Positions 16,479 to 25,997 of a DNA stretch of 64,000 nt are shown here, piece after piece. Below the pieces are notes generated by a model that searched no databases, was not told where the DNA came from, and saw nothing but the letters and a program-made list of their open reading frames with translations. Source of the stretch: Streptomyces gardneri (GTDB lineage: Bacteria > Actinomycetota > Actinomycetes > Streptomycetales > Streptomycetaceae); assembly GCF_006539185.1 (NCBI RefSeq), contig NZ_BJMN01000010.1, forward strand, positions 248,001-312,000, in the 5' to 3' direction. How positions within the stretch are numbered: the first letter of the stretch is position 1; each line of letters starts with the position of its first letter. Both the position numbers and the translations under genes were made by a program.

Positions 16479-17266
16479 CCTTCTCAGCCACCGGCTCGAC
16501 CGAGACCGGGACGCCGTCCCCGGCGGAGACCTCGCCGGACCGGCCGGTGCCCGGGCTGCGGGACTTCTACGAGAACCCCGCCGTCCCCGTCGCCTCCGGC
16601 GAAGCCCGGACGCTGCGCCAGGCCCGGATGCTGGCCGCCGCGCTCGGCCCCGTGGGGCCCGGCCGTCCGGCCGCCACCGTGCTCGACGTGGGCTGCGGGG
16701 ACGGCTCGGCGGGCGCGACCGCCGCCCGCGTACTCGACGGGCACCGCCTCGTGGGGATCGACTGGTCGCAGGACGCGCTGCGCCGGGCGGCGCCGCGCCT
16801 GAGCCACGTCGTCCGCGGCGAACTGACCGGGAACGGGCTGCCGTTCGCCTCGGACAGTGCCGACGCCGTGCTGTTCAGCGAGGTCGTCGAGCATCTCGTC
16901 GACCCGGACAGCGCCCTCGACGAACTGCGCCGGGTGCTGCGACCCGGCGGACACCTGATGCTCTCGACGCCGAACCTCGCCGCCTGGTACAACCGCGCCC
17001 TGCTGCTGGCCGGAGTCCAGCCGGTGTTCTCCGAGGTGAGTCTGCGCCGCATCCACGGCAGGCCGGGCAGCGAGGTCGTGGGACATCTGCGGCTGTACAC
17101 GGCGCGCGCGCTGCGCGAGTTCGTGGCGGCGTCCGGCTTCGAGGTCGTCAAGGTGGCCGGCGCGCCGTTCCACGGGGTGCCGCGCCCGCTCCGCCCGCTC
17201 GACCGCCTGGCCTGCGGGCTGCCGTCCCTCGCCTCCATCCTGCTCGTGCACGCGAGAAAGGTGTAG
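16475..17266 (+). CDS. Class I SAM-dependent methyltransferase
   Basis: 263 residues from ATG 16475, overlapping the preceding stop as ATGA. Motif I is VLDVGCGDGSAG (about residue 70), followed by LVGIDWSQDALRRA with the ribose-binding Asp. ADAVLFSEVVEHLVDP and RVLRPGGHLMLSTPN are motifs II and III. The C-terminal region (VGHLRLYTARALREFVAASGF) is the lid seen in UbiE/Coq5-like and sugar methyltransferases. It is the second methyltransferase of this operon and is not closely similar to the one at 10014. A Trm112-like mini-protein, a known activator type for some methyltransferases, is encoded two genes downstream. Confidence 0.88.
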   Translation: MTFSATGSTETGTPSPAETSPDRPVPGLRDFYENPAVPVASGEARTLRQARMLAAALGPVGPGRPAATVLDVGCGDGSAGATAARVLDGHRLVGIDWSQDALRRAAPRLSHVVRGELTGNGLPFASDSADAVLFSEVVEHLVDPDSALDELRRVLRPGGHLMLSTPNLAAWYNRALLLAGVQPVFSEVSLRRIHGRPGSEVVGHLRLYTARALREFVAASGFEVVKVAGAPFHGVPRPLRPLDRLACGLPSLASILLVHARKV

Positions 17267-17269
17267 TCC

Positions 17270-18181
17270 GTGGTGTGGGGGGTGGCCGCCGCGCTGGTGG
17301 CGAACGTCCTGTACAGCACCGGCTTCGTCCTGGAGAAGCGGGCGCTGGCCGGCATGCCGCCGCTGAGCGCCGCACGACCGGGCCGGGCCCTGCTCCTGCT
17401 GATCGGCAGACCCCTGTGGATCTGCGGGGCGCTGGCGCTGGGCCTGGGCTTCGCCGCGCAGCTGGCCGTCTACCGCACCCTGCCGATCGCCGCCGCCCAG
17501 GGCCTGTTCCTGTCCGGTCTCGTCCTCCTCCTCATCCTCTCCTCGGTGGTGCTCGGTGAGCGCCCCTCCGGCCGCGAGCGGCGTGCGGTCGCCGTCATCG
17601 GTCTGGCGCTGGTGATGGTGGTGTCCTCGCTGTACGGGACCGCCGAGGAGGTCAGCCGCAGTGCGCCCACCGGCCTCCTGCTGGCCCTGTGCGTGCCGAC
17701 CCTCGCGGCCGGTCTTGGGCTCTACGCCGCCGCGGAGCGGCGGGGCCGCCGGCGCCATCGGCAGCCGACCACCGGGGTGGCCTACGCGGTCGCGGTCGGT
17801 CTGATCTACGGCGTCAGCTCGCTCGCCATCAAGGGCGTCTCCGGCCATCTGGACACCTCGGACCTGGTGAACTCCGCACCGACCCTGCTCGCCACCCCCT
17901 ACCCGTATCTCCTCCTGCTGACAGGGGTCAGCGGGCTGGTGCTGTCGCAGACCGCCCTGCAGCGCTGCCGGGCGTCGCTGATCGTCCCCGTCTGCTCCAC
18001 GGTGAGCTGTGTGTTCACCATCGCGAGCGGCACGATCGCGTTCGCCGAGCCGCTGCCCGACGACTGGTTGCGGCTGTTACTGCGTCTCGGCGGCACCGTC
18101 CTCGCGGTGACGGTCCTGCTCACCCTTCCGCGACACGACACGAACACCCCCGATCCCGAAGGAACCGGCCATGAAGCCTGA
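17270..18181 (+). CDS. EamA/DMT-like multi-pass membrane protein with a TTA codon
   Basis: 303 residues from GTG 17270, three bases after the preceding stop. There are about nine to ten hydrophobic helices, for example VWGVAAALVANVLYSTGF, AGLGLYAAA and YAVAVGLIYGVSSLAIKG, with positive residues on alternate loops. The two-half layout and small size match the drug/metabolite (EamA) superfamily. Members in envelope operons often move small hydrophilic molecules or lipid-linked sugars. It has an in-frame TTA leucine codon at 18077 (codon 270), so full translation should depend on the bldA tRNA. The stop overlaps the Trm112-like gene by 11 bases. Confidence 0.75.
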   Translation: MVWGVAAALVANVLYSTGFVLEKRALAGMPPLSAARPGRALLLLIGRPLWICGALALGLGFAAQLAVYRTLPIAAAQGLFLSGLVLLLILSSVVLGERPSGRERRAVAVIGLALVMVVSSLYGTAEEVSRSAPTGLLLALCVPTLAAGLGLYAAAERRGRRRHRQPTTGVAYAVAVGLIYGVSSLAIKGVSGHLDTSDLVNSAPTLLATPYPYLLLLTGVSGLVLSQTALQRCRASLIVPVCSTVSCVFTIASGTIAFAEPLPDDWLRLLLRLGGTVLAVTVLLTLPRHDTNTPDPEGTGHEA

Positions 18182-18350
18182 CAGCCCGCTGCTGAAGATC
18201 CTCGCCTGCCCGCTCGACAAGGGTCCGCTGATCCTCGACGAGACCCGGAGCGCTCTCTACAACCCCCGCCTGCGCCGCCACTATCCGATCGTCGACGGCA
18301 TTCCGCAGCTGCTTCCGTCGTCGGGTGTCGCCGTCGCGGAGGGGCCCTGA
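18171..18350 (+). CDS. Trm112-like mini-protein (UPF0434 type)
   Basis: 59 residues from ATG 18171, inside the end of the preceding gene, with AAGGAACC upstream. The sequence has the family core: LLKILACPLDKGPL at the start, YNPRLRRHYPIVDGIPQLLP in the middle and a short acidic tail. Trm112 proteins are small zinc-ribbon partners that stabilise and activate SAM methyltransferases. Many bacterial copies, including this one, keep only the first cysteine of the ribbon, so metal binding is doubtful. The location at the end of an operon with two methyltransferases suggests a partner role for one of them. Confidence 0.8.
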   Translation: MKPDSPLLKILACPLDKGPLILDETRSALYNPRLRRHYPIVDGIPQLLPSSGVAVAEGP

Positions 18351-18522
18351 CGGGTGCGGCCCGACCCGTTCAGGCCGCAACTTCGGCGATGTCGACATCC
18401 GCTACGCCCGACGACACCGAAGAGTTCACGCCACTCGGTGAACCCGACCGGGTCGAGAACCCCAGGCCAGGGCCCCACGCAGCCCGAGGTGACGCTGACG
18501 CGCCCGTAGCTGATCGGCCATC

Positions 18523-18553
18523 TGTGGATCCAGCCACAAAGTTTGGCCACAAA
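18523..18553. promoter_or_regulatory. Repeat cluster in the AT-rich part of the EPS upstream region (possible regulator site)
   Basis: TGTGG-N6-CCACA (18523-18538) is a perfect inverted repeat. GCCACAAA occurs at 18533-18540 and again at 18546-18553, 13 bp apart, and the second copy is part of TTTGGCCACAAA. The GTG-N8-CAC core resembles sites of Crp/Fnr-type regulators. This is a pattern match only. Confidence 0.35.
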
Positions 18554-18705
18554 TTTCACACATTCCCTCTTCATACCGGGCCCCGATGCTCTAGATTGAC
18601 CATGCTTCAGCAGTTCGGACACGAGTCGACCACTCACGATCAATTGATCCGGCGCTTCAGAAGGAAAGCAGTCCCATCCCCGCACAAGATGTGGAGATGA
18701 TCGAT

Positions 18706-18749
18706 TCTCGGGGCCCGAGAGGGGCCTTGGGTGCGGGGAGCACCCAGGG
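18706..18749 (+). other. Two adjacent inverted repeats in the EPS leader
   Basis: TCTCGGG-G-CCCGAGA (18706-18720) is a perfect palindrome with a one-base centre. Directly after it, CCTTGGGTGC (18725-18734) and GCACCCAGGG (18740-18749) form a 10-bp stem (one G:T pair) around a GGGGA loop. They lie 140-180 bp before the first EPS gene. They could be protein sites, an attenuator or part of a folded leader RNA. Confidence 0.5.
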
Positions 18750-18887
18750 TTTCGACAGGTTCCCGCGCACCTCGAGAGCCTGGCGGGGCAAGCCGGTCCG
18801 CTGCCGCCGGGGTGGGTTGTTCACGTAACGCCGAAACAGCTGGGATGTCCTGCTCCGGGGAGGGGCGGTGTCTCCCGGTGGATTGTT

Positions 18888-20405
18888 GTGCGAACACGTC
18901 GTACCACTGGGGACCTGGGGGGTTCTGTGCGGCAAGGGGGACTAGTCGGCCCTTTACCGTCAGCGCGCGAGCGTCTGGCGAACGGGTCGATCAGCGGGTC
19001 CGCGACCGACTGGGAGCAGCGCTACCGCCGTGCCGTGATCATGAGCGATACGGTGGCCACCGCCTTCGTGGTGGCGTCGATCGGCGAATTCTTCGGGGCG
19101 CGGGACGCGGCCAACTGGCACGAGAAGTGGGGAATTCTTGCATTCGGCACCCAGTTGCTGGTGCTGGGTGCGCTCGCGGTGAACCGGGCATGGGCTCCGG
19201 CGCATCTCGGCCAGGGTGCCGAGGAATTCCGCCGGCTCGGACGCTCCCTTTTCATGGCGACCGTGGTATTGGCGCTCGGCGGAATAGCCCTGACCTCGCG
19301 CAACATCAAACTCTGGATCTTCGTCGCGATCCCCGCGATCGCGATCATCACCATGACGACGCGCTATCTCCTGCGTCTCTGGCTGCACAAACAGCGGAAC
19401 GAGGGACGGTGCCTGCGACCGGTGCTCGCTGCCGGGAGTCCGGACACCGTGCACGACCTGATCACCCGGACCCGCAAGCACCCGCATCTCGGCTGGCGGG
19501 TGGACGCGGTGTGCACGACGGACGGTCTCGGGCTCGACGGTGACCATCTGGACGGCGTGCCGGTCGTCGGCCGGCTGACGGACGTCGCCAACCACATCCG
19601 CCGCGACGGCTACCGCGTCCTCGCGGTCACACCGGACCCGCACTGGTCACCGCACCGGCTCCAGCGGCTGGCGTGGAACCTCGAAGGCAGCGACGCCGAG
19701 ATGGTCGTCGCCCCCGTGCTGATGGAGGTGGCCGGCCCGCGGCTGCACGTCGACGCGGTGCTCGGGATCCCGCTGCTGCGGGTCAGCATGCCCACCTTCA
19801 CCGGGGGCCGCCGGGCGATCAAGGGAGTCGTCGACCGGCTGGGCGCGGCGCTCCTGCTGCTGCTGCTCGCCCCGCTGATGCTGGTCGTCGGGATGCTCGT
19901 GACGGTGGAGAGCCGGGGCGGGGCGGTCTACAGGCAGCGCAGGGTCGGCAAGGACGGCCGTGAATTCACCATTCTCAAGTTCCGCACCATGGTCGCCGGG
20001 GCTCACGGGGCACGTGCCGAGCTGGAGAGCAGCAACGAAGGCGCCGGTCCGCTGTTCAAGCTCCGCCGGGATCCCCGGGTGACCCGGGTGGGGGCGGTGC
20101 TGCGCCGGTACTCGATCGACGAGCTCCCGCAGCTCTTCAACGTACTGACCGGATCGATGTCGCTCGTCGGTCCGCGGCCTCCGCTGCCGGAGGAGTCCGC
20201 CGCGTACGGCCCGGACATCCGGCGGAGGCTGCTGGTCAAGCCGGGGCTCACCGGCCTGTGGCAGATCAGCGGGCGGAGCGACCTGCCGTGGGAGGAGGCG
20301 GTCCGGCTGGACCTGCGCTATGTGGAGGACTGGTCGCTCGCCCTGGACACGGTGATCTTGTGGAAGACGCTGCGCGCGGTGTTCCACGGGCAGGGGGCCT
20401 ACTGA
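18888..20405 (+). CDS. Priming polyprenyl glycosyl-phosphotransferase (WbaP/CpsE-type), start of EPS operon
   Basis: 505 residues from GTG 18888 (GGTGG six bases upstream). GTG 18927 is an equally plausible start. The N-terminal ~150 residues carry four or five transmembrane helices, followed by a Rossmann-like CoA-binding-type region (about 170-290). The C-terminal bacterial sugar transferase domain (about 300-505) begins at GVVDRLGAALLLLLLAPLML. It carries the signatures YRQRRVGKDGREFTILKFRTM, DELPQLFNVLTGSMSLVGPR and KPGLTGLWQISGRS. These enzymes move a sugar-1-phosphate to undecaprenyl phosphate, the first step of repeat-unit assembly. A TTA codon lies at 18954, near the N-terminus and downstream of both possible starts, so initiation of the whole pathway may depend on bldA. 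Confidence 0.93.
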   Translation: MRTRRTTGDLGGSVRQGGLVGPLPSARERLANGSISGSATDWEQRYRRAVIMSDTVATAFVVASIGEFFGARDAANWHEKWGILAFGTQLLVLGALAVNRAWAPAHLGQGAEEFRRLGRSLFMATVVLALGGIALTSRNIKLWIFVAIPAIAIITMTTRYLLRLWLHKQRNEGRCLRPVLAAGSPDTVHDLITRTRKHPHLGWRVDAVCTTDGLGLDGDHLDGVPVVGRLTDVANHIRRDGYRVLAVTPDPHWSPHRLQRLAWNLEGSDAEMVVAPVLMEVAGPRLHVDAVLGIPLLRVSMPTFTGGRRAIKGVVDRLGAALLLLLLAPLMLVVGMLVTVESRGGAVYRQRRVGKDGREFTILKFRTMVAGAHGARAELESSNEGAGPLFKLRRDPRVTRVGAVLRRYSIDELPQLFNVLTGSMSLVGPRPPLPEESAAYGPDIRRRLLVKPGLTGLWQISGRSDLPWEEAVRLDLRYVEDWSLALDTVILWKTLRAVFHGQGAY

Positions 20406-20484
20406 TGCGCGGGGGGCTGCGGCGACGTACGGCCGGTGTGCGGTTCGCAGGCGGGGAGTGCCTGCCTGGGGGGAGGAACGGGTC

Positions 20485-21799
<1,315 letters not shown>

Positions 21800-21810
<11 letters not shown>

Positions 21811-23047
21811 GACGACCAGCGGCGACCGGGCCGACCGGCGCGCGCTGATCCTGGTGGAGAACCTGTCGGTGCCGTTCGACCGGCGGGTGTGGCAGGAGTG
21901 CACGACGCTGCGCGACGCGGGCTGGGAGGTGCACGTCATCTGCCCGCAGGGAAGCAAGCGGGACACGGAGCCGGAGGCCGTGATCGACGGGGTGCGGATC
22001 CACCGCTACCCGCTGCGCGCGGCCACCGGAGGGCCGGCCGGCTATCTGCGGGAGTACGGATCGGCGTTGTGGCACACCTTCCGGCTGGCCCGCAGGATCG
22101 GCCCGGTCGACGTGGTCCACGCCTGCAATCCGCCGGACCTTCTGTTCCTGCAGGCACGGTGGCTGAAGCGGCAGGGAGCGCGGTTCGTCTTCGACCAGCA
22201 CGACCTGGTGCCCGAGCTGTACCTCTCCCGCTTCGACCGCGGCGAGGACCTGCTCTACCGCGCCGTGTGCGCGCTGGAACGGATGACCTACCGGGCCGCG
22301 GACGTCGTGCTCGCCACGAACGAGAGCTACCGGGACGTCGCGGTGCGCCGTGGCGGCCGTCGGCCGGAGGACGTGTTCGTGGTGCGCAGCGCGCCCGACA
22401 CCGACCGCTTCCACCCCGTACCGCCGGAGCCGGAGCTGAAGCGCGGCAAGCCCCATCTGCTGTGCTACCTCGGTGTCATGGGCCCGCAGGACGGCGTCGA
22501 CTACGCCCTGCGTGCCCTCGCGAAGCTGCGCGACGAGGTCGGACGGAGCGACTGGCACGCGGTGTTCGTCGGCGGTGGCGACACCTTCGACGCGATGGTG
22601 GAGCTGTCCCGGCGGCTCGGGCTCTCGGAGCAGGTGCAGTTCACCGGACGCGTACCGGACGCCGATCTGGCGCGCTACCTGTCCACCGCGGACGTGTGCC
22701 TCTCCCCCGACCCGCGCAATCCGCTCAACGACGTGTCGACCATGAACAAGGTCCTGGAATACATGGTGATGGGCCGGCCGATCGTCTCGTTCGACCTCCG
22801 GGAGGCGCGCGTCTCCGCCGGTGACGCCGCCCTCTACGCCCCCGCGAACGACGAGGGCGAGTTCGCCGGGCTCATCGCGCGGCTGCTCGACGATCCGGAG
22901 GAGCGGGCCCGGATGGGCAAGATCGGCCAGGAGCGGATCAACGGAGCTCTCTCCTGGCGGAACTCCCAGCGATCGCTGCTCGCCGCCTACACCGCCGCGG
23001 TGTCGGTGGGCGACACGGACCGCGCGGGGAAGAGGCCGCACCGTTGA
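21800..23047 (+). CDS. GT4-family glycosyltransferase (EPS assembly)
   Basis: 415 residues from TTG 21800, overlapping the preceding gene by 11 bases. It has a GT-B fold. The N-terminal acceptor domain includes ENLSVPFDRRVWQECTTLRDAGWEVHVICP and FDQHDLVPELY. The C-terminal donor domain includes LLCYLGVMGPQDGVDYALRA, VGGGDTFDAMVELSRRLGL and PDPRNPLNDVSTMNKVLEYMVMGRP. The sequence is the WcfF/WbuB-like group that often adds the second sugar to the primed lipid carrier. No transmembrane helix is obvious. Donor sugar unknown. Confidence 0.88.
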
Positions 23048-24444
23048 GCGATGACACGATACGCCTGGTCACGATCGGGCGGATTGTCCGTCGGCGCCGG
23101 CGGCTTCTCACCCTTCTCGTCGTGGTGGGAGCGCTCGTGGGCTACGGCACCTCCATGCTGCTTCCGCCGCGCTACACGACCTCTGCGTCGGTACTGCTGC
23201 CGGGGGCGTGGGAGGAGCGCGAGCTGCGGACCCAGGCGGAGATCGCGACCAGTTCGGTGGTCATCGACCGGGTGGCCGCCGCCCTGGGGCGGCCCAAAGT
23301 CAGCGGCGTCGAGCTGCGCGAGCGGGTGACCGCCGAGGTCGCCGACGGGAACATCATCACGGTCTCGGGCACGGCCGACACCCCGGAGCAGGCGCAGCGA
23401 CTCGCCGACCGGGTGGCCCAGGAGTTCGTCACGTTCGCCGCCCAGATCCTGGGCAGCGACACCGACCCCGACGCGGCGGCGCGGCAGGAGGCGCTGCGGC
23501 AGTTGGTGGTACAGACGAACCGCCGCATCACGGAGCTGGCCGACGCGGCCGATCCGGGGCGGACCGTGGAGAGCGTGCAGACCCGCACCGACCTCGAGAA
23601 GCTGCGCACCGCGCTGCGGGAGGCCGTCGACAGGCTGGACCAGGCCGACCCGGCCTCCGACAGGGCCGTCAAGGCCGACATGGTCGTCATGGGTCCGGCG
23701 GCCCGGCCGGCCGGCGAGGCACCGCCGACGAGGACGCAGCTCATCGTCGGCGGGGCGCTGCTGTTCCTTCTGGTCGCGGTCGTGGGCCATCTCGTCGCGG
23801 CACGGATGAGCCGCCGGCTGCGCACCGAGCCGGAGATCGCGGCGGCGCTGGGCTCGACGCTCCTCGGCACCGTCGACGTACCCGCCGGACGGCCCGCGCA
23901 CCGGCCGGCGGGCCGTGGCCCGCGGGCCCTGGCCCGCCGGCTGCTCGGTGTCGACGTCCGGTGGGACCTGCCGGCCCCCCGGAAGTCCGGCGACGAGGCG
24001 AGCCGGCAGACCCGCTACCGGCGGGTGTGCGCCCGCCTCCGGGACCGGCTGCCGGCCTCCCGGCTGCTGGTCGTCGTCCCGGACGGCGACGAGATCGCCC
24101 GGCTGGCCGCCGAGCGGCTCGCCGCCGAGGCCGCGAGCGACCCCTCCCCCGGCGAATCGAGCACGGGATACCCCACGCTGCGCGTGGTGGAGGTCCCGGT
24201 GTCCCAGCCGATGCTGCCGGACCGCGCCGAGGAGTTCGGCGCCCTGGTCGTGCTCAGCGCGGGCAGCTGGACGGCGGGGGAGCTCGCCGGCATCGCCGAG
24301 GCGTGCGCGGACTCCGGCCACGAGGTCGTCGGCGTCGTGCTCGCCGGCACGGTCCTGGCCGGTCCGACGCGAACCGCCGGCCGTTCTCGGCCTGCCGCGC
24401 CGGCGCTCCCGACGGCCGACGACGCGACGGGAGTACCCGGGTGA
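23044..24444 (+). CDS. Wzz/CpsC-like chain-length protein with a decayed C-terminal nucleotide-binding domain (1)
   Basis: 466 residues from TTG 23044, overlapping the preceding stop as TTGA. Transmembrane helices at about 20-40 (LLTLLVVVGALVGYGTSMLL) and 231-252 enclose an extracytoplasmic helical loop, the Wzz layout. The cytoplasmic part after residue 260 looks like a BY-kinase (Wzc/CpsD) fold (RLLVVVPDGDEIARLAAERL, EEFGALVVLSAGSW, GHEVVGVVLAG). The Walker A lysine motif GxGKST is gone, there is no Walker A' Asp pair and no tyrosine-rich tail. It probably acts as a structural regulator of polymer length. A similarly decayed protein follows, overlapping by four bases. Confidence 0.75.
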   Translation: MSDDTIRLVTIGRIVRRRRRLLTLLVVVGALVGYGTSMLLPPRYTTSASVLLPGAWEERELRTQAEIATSSVVIDRVAAALGRPKVSGVELRERVTAEVADGNIITVSGTADTPEQAQRLADRVAQEFVTFAAQILGSDTDPDAAARQEALRQLVVQTNRRITELADAADPGRTVESVQTRTDLEKLRTALREAVDRLDQADPASDRAVKADMVVMGPAARPAGEAPPTRTQLIVGGALLFLLVAVVGHLVAARMSRRLRTEPEIAAALGSTLLGTVDVPAGRPAHRPAGRGPRALARRLLGVDVRWDLPAPRKSGDEASRQTRYRRVCARLRDRLPASRLLVVVPDGDEIARLAAERLAAEAASDPSPGESSTGYPTLRVVEVPVSQPMLPDRAEEFGALVVLSAGSWTAGELAGIAEACADSGHEVVGVVLAGTVLAGPTRTAGRSRPAAPALPTADDATGVPG

Positions 24445-25994
24445 CGACACGTACGACAGCGGAGCAGCCGGCCGCCGCTCCGCTCCTCGACCTGCACGCG
24501 CTGGTGGTGGCGGTGCGCAGACGGCGCCGCGTCTGGTACTCCCTGGCGCTCCTCGGGCTGCTCCTCGGGACCGCGGTCGCGGTGCTGCTGCCGCCGCCGC
24601 CGACCGCGGTGACCAAGGTGCTGGTCGCGCATCAGGAGGACCAGCCGAACGACCCCGGAACGCTCATCCGCACCGATGTCGCGCTGCTGCAGACCACGCG
24701 GATCGCCGGTGAGGCCCTGCGGTCCCTCGGGTCCCCGGTGAAGCCCGAGGACTTCATGCGGGACTACACGGGTGCCGGCCTGACCAACAACCTGCTGCAG
24801 ATCGAGGTGACGGGGGACACCGACGCGGAGGCGACGGCCCGCGCCAAGGCGCTGGCCGACGTGTTCGTCGCGGACCATGTGCGGCGGATAAGGGAAGTCG
24901 CGGACGCCGAGTCCAAGGCCCTGCTCGACCAGCGCGACCGCATGCGGGACGAACTGGCCGAGGTCAACAGGTCGATCGGGGACGGATCGCCGGGGAGCGG
25001 ACCCAAGGCCTCGGCGGACAGGGAGTCGCTCTTCGCCCGCCGGGCCGAACTCACCTCGCGGATCAGCGACTTCGACCAGCGCGCCGCCGAGGCACGCATG
25101 GGGACGCCCCGACTCCTCGCCGGCACACAGATCGTGGACGCCCCGCGCGTGGTGCGGCACTCGCTGCCCAGGACCGCCGCCACCGACGCCGCGATCGGGC
25201 TCGCTCTCGGGCTCGTCCTCGGCCTCGCGGTGTCCGCGGTCGGCGCGGTGGTGGCGGACCGCCCCGTGCTGCGCCGGGAGATCGCGGCGAACCTCGGCGC
25301 CTCGGTCGTCGCGGAGCTGCCCCGCCGGTCGGCCGTGCCGTGGCAGCGCCGTCGAGTCCGGGCGGCACGCGAACGGCTCACCACGTCCCTGGCCCGTACC
25401 GTGCGCGGCTCCGGGGAAGCGGTGTCGCTGCTGGAACTGGGCTGTGCGCGCAGCGCGGGCGCGATCGCGCTGGACCTTGCCGGGGCGCTCGCTGCGGACG
25501 GGCCGGTGGTCGTCGTCGACGGTCTGCCCGGCGGGCGGCTCGCCGACCGGCGGCCGAAGCCGGGAGACCCGACCGTGGTCAGCGGCGAGCGCGCCGCGGC
25601 CGTGCCCCGTCAGGAACGGCTGGTCGGCGTCGGCTCGGTGGCGCCCGGCACGGCGTGGACCGACCTCCGGTACCTCGGCACCCGGACCGTGCTCGTCGTA
25701 CGGGCCGGGCACGGCAGCGCCGCGTGGCTGCACACCGTGGCGCGGCAGCTCGCGGACCAGCACATTCCGGTGATCGGTGTGGTGCTGATCGACCCGGATC
25801 CGCGTGACCGGACCGACGGCACCCTGTGGGACGGGCCGTTCACCGCACTGCGCGGGAGGAACGAGGTGCTCGCCCGGCGGAACGGTGGGGGTACCTCCCA
25901 CGCCGTTCAGGCAGTGGGGGCGGGCGGACAACGGGCGGAGCGGCTGCCGATGTGGGCGGCTCGGGTCCCCGACAGCGATCAGGAGGCGCAGTAA
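24441..25994 (+). CDS. Wzz/CpsC-like chain-length protein with a decayed C-terminal nucleotide-binding domain (2)
   Basis: 517 residues from GTG 24441, overlapping the preceding stop as GTGA. Transmembrane helices lie at about 33-52 (VWYSLALLGLLLGTAVAVLL) and 250-271 (GLALGLVLGLAVSAVGAVV), with a coiled-coil-like loop between (DAESKALLDQRDRMRDELAE). The C-terminal domain retains the order of a Wzc kinase: VSLLELGCARSAGAIALDLA where a P-loop would be, VVVVDGLPGG for Walker A', and VLVVRAGHGS. The GK(S/T) residues and the tyrosine cluster are missing. Two Wzz-like proteins in tandem may form a hetero-oligomer, with one setting length and one docking the polymerase. No active BY-kinase is encoded in the window. 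Confidence 0.75.
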   Translation: MTTRTTAEQPAAAPLLDLHALVVAVRRRRRVWYSLALLGLLLGTAVAVLLPPPPTAVTKVLVAHQEDQPNDPGTLIRTDVALLQTTRIAGEALRSLGSPVKPEDFMRDYTGAGLTNNLLQIEVTGDTDAEATARAKALADVFVADHVRRIREVADAESKALLDQRDRMRDELAEVNRSIGDGSPGSGPKASADRESLFARRAELTSRISDFDQRAAEARMGTPRLLAGTQIVDAPRVVRHSLPRTAATDAAIGLALGLVLGLAVSAVGAVVADRPVLRREIAANLGASVVAELPRRSAVPWQRRRVRAARERLTTSLARTVRGSGEAVSLLELGCARSAGAIALDLAGALAADGPVVVVDGLPGGRLADRRPKPGDPTVVSGERAAAVPRQERLVGVGSVAPGTAWTDLRYLGTRTVLVVRAGHGSAAWLHTVARQLADQHIPVIGVVLIDPDPRDRTDGTLWDGPFTALRGRNEVLARRNGGGTSHAVQAVGAGGQRAERLPMWAARVPDSDQEAQ

Positions 25995-25997
25995 CAC

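Larger units (their letters stand above)
18351..18887. other. 537-bp gene-free region upstream of the exopolysaccharide operon
   Basis: No frame here has coding character: the frames that stay open have no ribosome site, no family resemblance and poor third-position GC bias. The middle (18520-18600) is unusually AT-rich for the genome and holds paired direct and inverted repeats. The right half (18700-18880) is rich in potential stems, which suggests a structured 5' leader. I could not match it to a riboswitch class that I know. A terminator for the upstream operon may lie near its left end, but no strong stem is seen there. Confidence 0.7.

Noticed and set aside
18389..18700. 103-codon plus-strand frame in the EPS upstream region
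   Set aside because: No ribosome site, third codon positions are not GC-rich, no family resemblance. The region looks regulatory.
18749..18761. GGTTTCGACAGG, a string seen near the 5' end of many tmRNAs
   Set aside because: No tRNA-like ends, no tag reading frame and no CCA-end TTC arm at a fitting distance. Chance match.
18700..18887. Possible c-di-AMP (ydaO), c-di-GMP or cobalamin riboswitch in the EPS leader
   Set aside because: I compared with the conserved blocks I remember for these classes and could not place them in order. Kept only as an unassigned structured leader.
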